A DNA stretch of 52,855 nt from Paracoccus xiamenensis (lineage in GTDB: Bacteria; Pseudomonadota; Alphaproteobacteria; Rhodobacterales; Rhodobacteraceae), in the NCBI RefSeq assembly GCF_011308835.1, contig NZ_JAAOHY010000012.1:1-52855 (forward strand). The letters are read 5' to 3'. Under the pieces are notes generated by a model. That model had not been told where the DNA came from, ran no database searches, and worked only from the letters and a program-made list of their open reading frames with translations. The position numbers and the translations under genes are program-made. Below, piece by piece: positions 49,494-52,855 of this stretch (positions within the stretch are counted from its first letter, which is position 1; the number at the start of each line of letters is the position of its first letter).

Positions 49494-50318
49494 TCAGAAA
49501 AAGTCGCTAGTAAACATATTGAGGTGGGAATTTTTCCCGTGCTCACGGAGTATTCCGTGACAATCCTCGTAGATACCCTTCATAGACACGTTTTTATCGC
49601 GACTAACATTGTAATGGGTTGATCCATCAAACCTATGCCCGAAGCGCATGTTATTTGAGACCACACAAATTGCATTATGTGGCGGCATACTTGTTTCTGC
49701 CTGCGCGTGGCGTTCCGGTCCCAATTTGAAGTGTTTGTCCTTATCATCGACAAGGTAGACCTCCGGATAGGCAGAAGCCTTCTTGGGCTTTTGTCGCTTG
49801 CGCATGTCTTTCAACAGCGCGTCTATCTCACGGCCGTAGTTGCGTTGAGTCATATCGCGACAGATTTTGCGCATCTCAACAATTTCAGGGGCATCGAAAT
49901 TTCTGAGCGGTAGCCGAAAAATCTGCTGGTATTTTTTGTCGGTGAAGCGTTTTGCGAAAAATCTGAAGGCGCGTAAGCACTTCGCCAGCACCGAGGTGAT
50001 CACGTTGTCAACGTTCTTACTATTTGACGGGGCTTCGAAAAGGTGAACGCTGAAGTGGTCACCAAGATTTTCCGCCAAGCTCGGCATGCTTTCATCCGAA
50101 ATAACAATGACCCCCGACGCATCTTCCCATCTTAGCCAATCTACGAAATCGTTTATGCTTTTGCTTTTATTCGTGTCAAAAGCGGTCAAAACTAAGTTGT
50201 GGACGCCAAGTGCCGAGAAACCATTTGCGCGTAGATCCGCAGGCACGAGAGAAGTCTTTTTCGACGCCACAGCTTCAAGTACCGCAGATTCAGCGGTTAC
50301 AAATACAACGACAAGCAT
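49494..50318 (-). CDS. Unknown protein, second gene of an AT-rich two-gene operon
   Basis: 274 residues. The N-terminal region (MLVVVFVTAESAVLEAV, then NLVLTAFDT and ASGVIVISDES) looks like an alpha/beta sensor-type fold. A basic helical middle follows (KCLRAFRFFAKRF, DMRKRQKPKKAS). A C-terminal His/Asn-rich domain has PEVYLVDDKDKHF, MRFGHRFDGSTHYNV and CHGILREHGKNSHLN, whose His residues could be catalytic or metal-binding. No family recognised. It starts 2 nt after the upstream gene's stop and lies near the right attachment repeat. Confidence 0.8.
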   Translation of the reverse strand: MLVVVFVTAESAVLEAVASKKTSLVPADLRANGFSALGVHNLVLTAFDTNKSKSINDFVDWLRWEDASGVIVISDESMPSLAENLGDHFSVHLFEAPSNSKNVDNVITSVLAKCLRAFRFFAKRFTDKKYQQIFRLPLRNFDAPEIVEMRKICRDMTQRNYGREIDALLKDMRKRQKPKKASAYPEVYLVDDKDKHFKLGPERHAQAETSMPPHNAICVVSNNMRFGHRFDGSTHYNVSRDKNVSMKGIYEDCHGILREHGKNSHLNMFTSDFF

Positions 50319-50320
50319 GA

Positions 50321-50806
50321 TCAGCTTCTGAGAAGAGCTATGAGAACCTTTGCGGGTACCGACAATTCTGCCGAAGCGGTTTCCGGCATTGCTGCTAAGG
50401 AATCGACAAACTTTATCAGTTCTTGTCCTCGCCGGTCGCTAGGGCGCGATCGAGAATGGATTTGATCAGCCGCCGGTTCGCTCGAGAAGTCAAAATCGAC
50501 GCCAGCAGGAATAAGTCCTACCTTTGCCTTAACTGTTGGATGGGCAACGAGCTTTGTGTCTGGAATGTCTTCTCTAGTCAGCCATTGCGCGAGTCGAAGT
50601 GGCCCTGTGAACGTGCGATAGTCCACACCCTTCTGTTTCAAATCGATAGCTACAAGGCTCAGATAGTAGGGAATTTGCCTCTCGTCCCATGTTTCCTGCG
50701 CACGCTGTCGCAAGAAATCCTTAACGTCGTTGGCGTCGTCGATGGAGGTGGTCAAAACTTTTACATCCTCAAATTTGAGCGCGCAGTGTTTGCTTATCTC
50801 ATTCAA
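50321..50806 (-). CDS. Unknown protein, first gene of the two-gene operon
   Basis: 161 residues. Begins HCALKFEDVKVLTTSIDDANDV, with IPYYLSLVAIDLKQKGVDY, LAQWLTREDIPDTKLVAH, and a charged linker (SRSRPSDRRGQ) before a short C-terminal helix pair. No family recognised. Its A/T-rich codons match the downstream 274-residue gene and differ from phage genes, suggesting joint acquisition. Confidence 0.78.
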   Translation of the reverse strand: MNEISKHCALKFEDVKVLTTSIDDANDVKDFLRQRAQETWDERQIPYYLSLVAIDLKQKGVDYRTFTGPLRLAQWLTREDIPDTKLVAHPTVKAKVGLIPAGVDFDFSSEPAADQIHSRSRPSDRRGQELIKFVDSLAAMPETASAELSVPAKVLIALLRS

Positions 50807-51262
50807 AGATAACTGTCACTCTACGGTTTAAGCTAAGACATGTATAATTGCTAGGCGATGTACACTAGGCAGGCCATCACGGACGACGGCTAGAAGGGTT
50901 CGGCGACCGGGTCGATGGCTGTCGTTCAGTTTCTCAAGGTGGTAATTGCCGCTCGCCCAACTCGTCCCGCATCCTACCAGTCCGTGTGCGGCGCAGTGTA
51001 CGTCTGAACCCAAGCGCACACTTTGCTCAGCGTCAACATGCAGGCGTTCCAAACAAAGTTCTCGCTGGTTTCCGATCATTGATGGCGGGCCGGGCTCCGG
51101 ACTACATCAACGCCACATCAACCTGCGACTGCGGGATTCGCGCCCGTTTTGCGCGTGAATCCGTGCCAATGCTGCTTGGTGCGGGGAAGGAAACTGTGTT
51201 AAATCAAAGATTTATCGCGTAAACTATTGATATTGCTAAGTTGTTGAAATTTCGGGGCTATG
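50807..51262. other. Right inner end of the element, gap with arm-type repeat
   Basis: 456 nt. It holds the 20-bp end repeat at 51103-51122 and otherwise only short frames of shadow type (for example 50828-51079 on the minus strand), which I do not call genes. The last 80 nt before the repeat are AT-rich. Confidence 0.6.
51103..51122 (+). repeat. 20-bp element-end repeat, right copy
   Basis: Identical to 215-234 and in the same orientation, 140 nt inside the right attachment repeat. In the circular form both copies would flank the core within about 260 bp, as arm sites do. Confidence 0.65.
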
Positions 51263-51315
51263 GGCTCATAACCTGAAGGTCGTAGGTTCAAATCCTACCC
51301 CCGCAACCAAAAAAT
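51263..51315 (+). repeat. Right attachment repeat (attR), 3' fragment of tRNA-fMet
   Basis: Covers the tRNA from the anticodon stem to CCA. The 5' half is missing (unrelated AT-rich DNA precedes), so it cannot be a working tRNA. It differs from the left copy by G:C instead of A:T at one T-stem pair. It is probably the displaced original host 3' end. Confidence 0.9.
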
Positions 51316-51335
51316 CCAACACTATCAAAGACTTC

Positions 51336-51360
51336 AAAGCCGAGCGCTTCGCTCGGCTTT
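51336..51360 (+). terminator. Original tRNA-fMet terminator, now 51 kb from the gene
   Basis: AAAGCCGAGCG (51336-51346) and CGCTCGGCTTT (51350-51360), a perfect 11-bp stem with a CTT loop. It lies 25 nt after the CCA of the tRNA fragment, the normal place for a tRNA terminator. Confidence 0.85.
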
Positions 51361-51378
51361 CGTCGTTCCAAATTCTTG

Positions 51379-51394
51379 TCAACACCTGGTCAAC
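51379..51394 (+). repeat. Third TCAAC-N6-TCAAC site, outside the right repeat
   Basis: TCAAC-ACCTGG-TCAAC followed by GTTT, the same spacing and the same GTTT as the left element-end site (219-238). It lies beyond attR in what should be host DNA. Confidence 0.45.
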
Positions 51395-51446
51395 GTTTTA
51401 CGAGCCCCCCATCGACGGTGCGGATAATCGTCGCCCGAGCCACCCT

Positions 51447-51758
51447 TCACTTCGGAAGATCCTCCCGAAACCGGTCCATCTGGTGCATCCGCTCGTGCAG
51501 GATCGTCACGATGCCGACGTCCCCGTTCGACAGACGCCGCCAGTACACGAAATGATGGAGATGCCGGAAGTAGAAGCCTTCGACCCCGAACTCAGCCGGA
51601 ATGGGCCGTGACGCGACGCCATGGCTTTCGATCTGGCCGAACGCCGCGAAGAGCTCGGTGATGTAACGTTCCGCTTGCTCAATGCCCCAGCGGTCGCGGG
51701 TGTAGCGGTAGATCTCGTCCAGCCGCAGCGATGCGGCCTCCTGGACGCGGATGGCCAC
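51447..51758 (-). CDS. parE: ParE/RelE-type toxin
   Basis: 103 residues. RelE/ParE fold: AIRVQEAASLRLDEIYRYTRDRWG, YITELFAAFGQIES, GVEGFYFRHLHHFVYWRRL, VGIVTILHERM. ParE toxins poison gyrase; RelE types cleave mRNA; the long DEIYRYTRDRWG helix fits ParE. It lies 4 nt after the antitoxin stop. Outside the prophage, on the chromosome or an older island. Confidence 0.9.
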   Translation of the reverse strand: MAIRVQEAASLRLDEIYRYTRDRWGIEQAERYITELFAAFGQIESHGVASRPIPAEFGVEGFYFRHLHHFVYWRRLSNGDVGIVTILHERMHQMDRFREDLPK

Positions 51759-51762
51759 GATG

Positions 51763-52017
51763 TCAGCCCCGGTTCCGGGCGATGACCTCGGCAGCGGTCA
51801 ACGGTCGATAGCTTTCTTCTGGTGCTGCGAAGGCGCGCGTCAGTTCCGCCTTCAGACGATCAAACGCCTCCCGCTCCGCCCTCTCCTTGTCGCGCCGGAT
51901 CAGGTCGCGGACGTATTCGCTGATGTTCTCGTAGGAACCGTTCTCGCCGACGTTCGACGCCACGAACTCGCTCAGCGCACCGCTGATGCGGACAGTCATC
52001 GTCGTGGTCTGGGACAT
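51763..52017 (-). CDS. parD: ParD-type ribbon-helix-helix antitoxin
   Basis: 84 residues. MTVRISGALSEFVASNV with SYENISEYVRDLIRRDK is the RHH DNA-binding part. The C-terminal helix with PEESYRPLTAAEVIARNR binds the toxin. First gene of the parDE operon, likely autorepressed. Confidence 0.92.
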   Translation of the reverse strand: MSQTTTMTVRISGALSEFVASNVGENGSYENISEYVRDLIRRDKERAEREAFDRLKAELTRAFAAPEESYRPLTAAEVIARNRG

Positions 52018-52353
52018 AGTGGCCTCCGTCTGGTTGTATTCAAGATAAGCAATAATGAAGACGGGAGCAAGACGCAGTCCGAACCGAAGCAGGGAACCAG
52101 CCCGTCCGGGAAAGCCTGGCCGTCAAGATGCTATGACGGTGGAATATTTTCGCCACCCACGCAAAAGTAGTAAGCTCTGCGTGCGAAGTTGCTTCCGTAG
52201 AAGTTCCTGGAAGCGCTCGTTTGTGGCGCGATGCGAAAAAACCCGATATCTAGGGGCTATCAGGGCGGACGCAGCGAAGTGCCATCGAAAGTCCGTCCAG
52301 GTTGGCGGCAATGCCCTTGTCAGTTCGGCTTCTGCTTCAAAGGTAGGTAAAGC
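52018..52353. other. 336-nt gap between parD and a truncated gene
   Basis: Contains the parD promoter region. No gene or RNA recognised. Confidence 0.55.
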
Positions 52354-52752
52354 ATGGTTCAGGAGCTGAAGCTCTTTTTCACAGATTACCCTCGGCAGAT
52401 CCTCGAAATGCAGGGGATGAGTCCAGCCGAGTTGCCTGCGGGCCTGATGGATCAGTTATTGGACTATCGGGAGCGCTCTCTCGCCATCCTTGATGACGCC
52501 CAGGTCTTCCGGATCGATATCGATGCCTACTGGATGATGAGCGAGCTAGTGAACGAGATGAAGCGGGAAGGGCTGGACGAGCTATTCTCTCAGGTTCAGC
52601 TGCCATTTCCGACCATGATTATCATGCCACCTCTCCTGGGGACGGATGGGATCATGCGACAGAATGACGGCTCGGTCTTCGGGCTCGTCGCGCAGGTCGG
52701 GGAAGAGATCTACACTCAGCGTTTCGCCATTCGCCTGTCAACGGCGGCGTAA
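52354..52752 (+). pseudogene. Unknown host gene cut by an IS21-type terminus
   Basis: 132 codons from the ATG at 52354. The body (LKLFFTDYPRQILEMQGMSP, LLDYRERSLAILDDAQVF, YWMMSELVNEMKREGL, PFPTMIIMPPLLG) looks like a real globular protein of no recognised family. The frame runs into the probable IS end at 52736, and the last few residues (STAA) and stop come from the insertion, so the original C-terminus is lost. Confidence 0.55.
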
Positions 52753-52855
52753 AACCCAGCCACTGGGCGGCGCAAAAGTCGGCCACCCTTGCGCGCGGCT
52801 GAGACCGCCGTGAGGGCGTAGCCCGAGCGGGGGTCTCAGCCGCGTGGTTCGATTT
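52736..52855. mobile_element. Terminus of an IS21-family element continuing beyond the window
   Basis: Starts TGTCAACGGCGG. Two imperfect tandem 21-mers of form GGCGGCG(T/C)AAAA...GCCAC lie at 52743-52763 and 52766-52786 (23-bp period), like the multiple transposase-binding repeats of IS21 ends. They are followed by a perfect 13-bp hairpin stem (52794-52806 with 52832-52844). No transposase lies inside the window, so the family is inferred from the ends. Confidence 0.6.

Noticed and set aside
50828..51079. 83-codon minus-strand open frame near the right end
   Set aside because: No family, weak composition, no clear ribosome-binding site; overlaps the gap with the arm-type repeat.
51263..51315. 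Second tRNA-Met gene
   Set aside because: Only the 3' part matches; the sequence upstream does not supply an acceptor or D-arm, so it is an attachment-site fragment.

Overview
The window is GC-rich, coding-dense alphaproteobacterial DNA, most likely from the Rhodobacteraceae (Paracoccus/Rhodobacter type). The evidence is a tail module organised like the Rhodobacter gene transfer agent, DUF2793/DUF2163/DUF2460/DUF3489 type phage proteins, an initiator tRNA and alpha-type SOS boxes. Almost all of it is one integrated temperate-phage-like element of about 51.2 kb. It sits in the 3' half of an initiator tRNA-Met gene. The intact tRNA (73-149) is at the left edge. A 53-bp imperfect direct copy of its 3' part (51263-51315) is at the right edge, still followed by a strong terminator hairpin. 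The genus is inferred, not proven.

Layout. Left cargo (177-6548): a convergent type II restriction-modification cassette (Eco29kI-like GIY-YIG nuclease; C5 methyltransferase, Vsr, XRE-ImmA/IrrE regulator and an unknown protein as one minus-strand operon) and an OLD-type ATPase/TOPRIM nuclease. Next comes an SRAP (YedK/HMCES-like) DNA-crosslink protein behind an SOS-like box. The phage body (7632-30124) is read on the minus strand. In transcription order it has terminase small and large subunits, gpW-like protein, lambda-type portal, S49 protease with nested scaffold, gpD-like decoration protein, gpE-like capsid protein, connectors, tail terminator, tail tube, a tail chaperone with a programmed -1 frameshift, tape measure, GTA-like gp12-gp15 tail tip, DUF2793 fibre, holin candidate, M15 endolysin and Rz/Rz1 spanins. 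It is a mosaic of lambda-like head and GTA-like tail tip. Two plus-strand genes inside it (an SNase-like lipoprotein and an unknown 321-residue protein) are probable morons.

The early region (31083-44896) is also on the minus strand. It holds an excisionase-like protein, VRR-NUC nuclease, a lambda O-like initiator with internal iterons, two phage C5 methyltransferases and a ParB-methyltransferase fusion. A defence block lies between early genes: type III Mod and Res plus an AT-rich helicase/DUF2290-like pair (33823-41009). The tyrosine integrase (45448-46713) is separated from excisionase by a region with a long inverted repeat. Beyond it lies a second cargo segment (46738-50806) of unrecognised genes: a large protein behind a consensus SOS box, and an AT-rich two-gene operon next to the right attachment site.

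Outside the element (51316-52855) are a ParDE toxin-antitoxin pair and a gene cut by what looks like the terminus of an IS21-family element continuing past the window. No classical CI-type repressor was recognised.

Most interesting: the two phage methyltransferase genes each keep a second, fully open +1 frame with the same WPTP/LNPLFV-MGWP signatures; the unknown two-gene operon; the paired TCAAC-N6-TCAAC sites at the element ends; the tRNA copies that differ by a compensatory base-pair change; and the 23-bp-period iterons inside the initiator gene.
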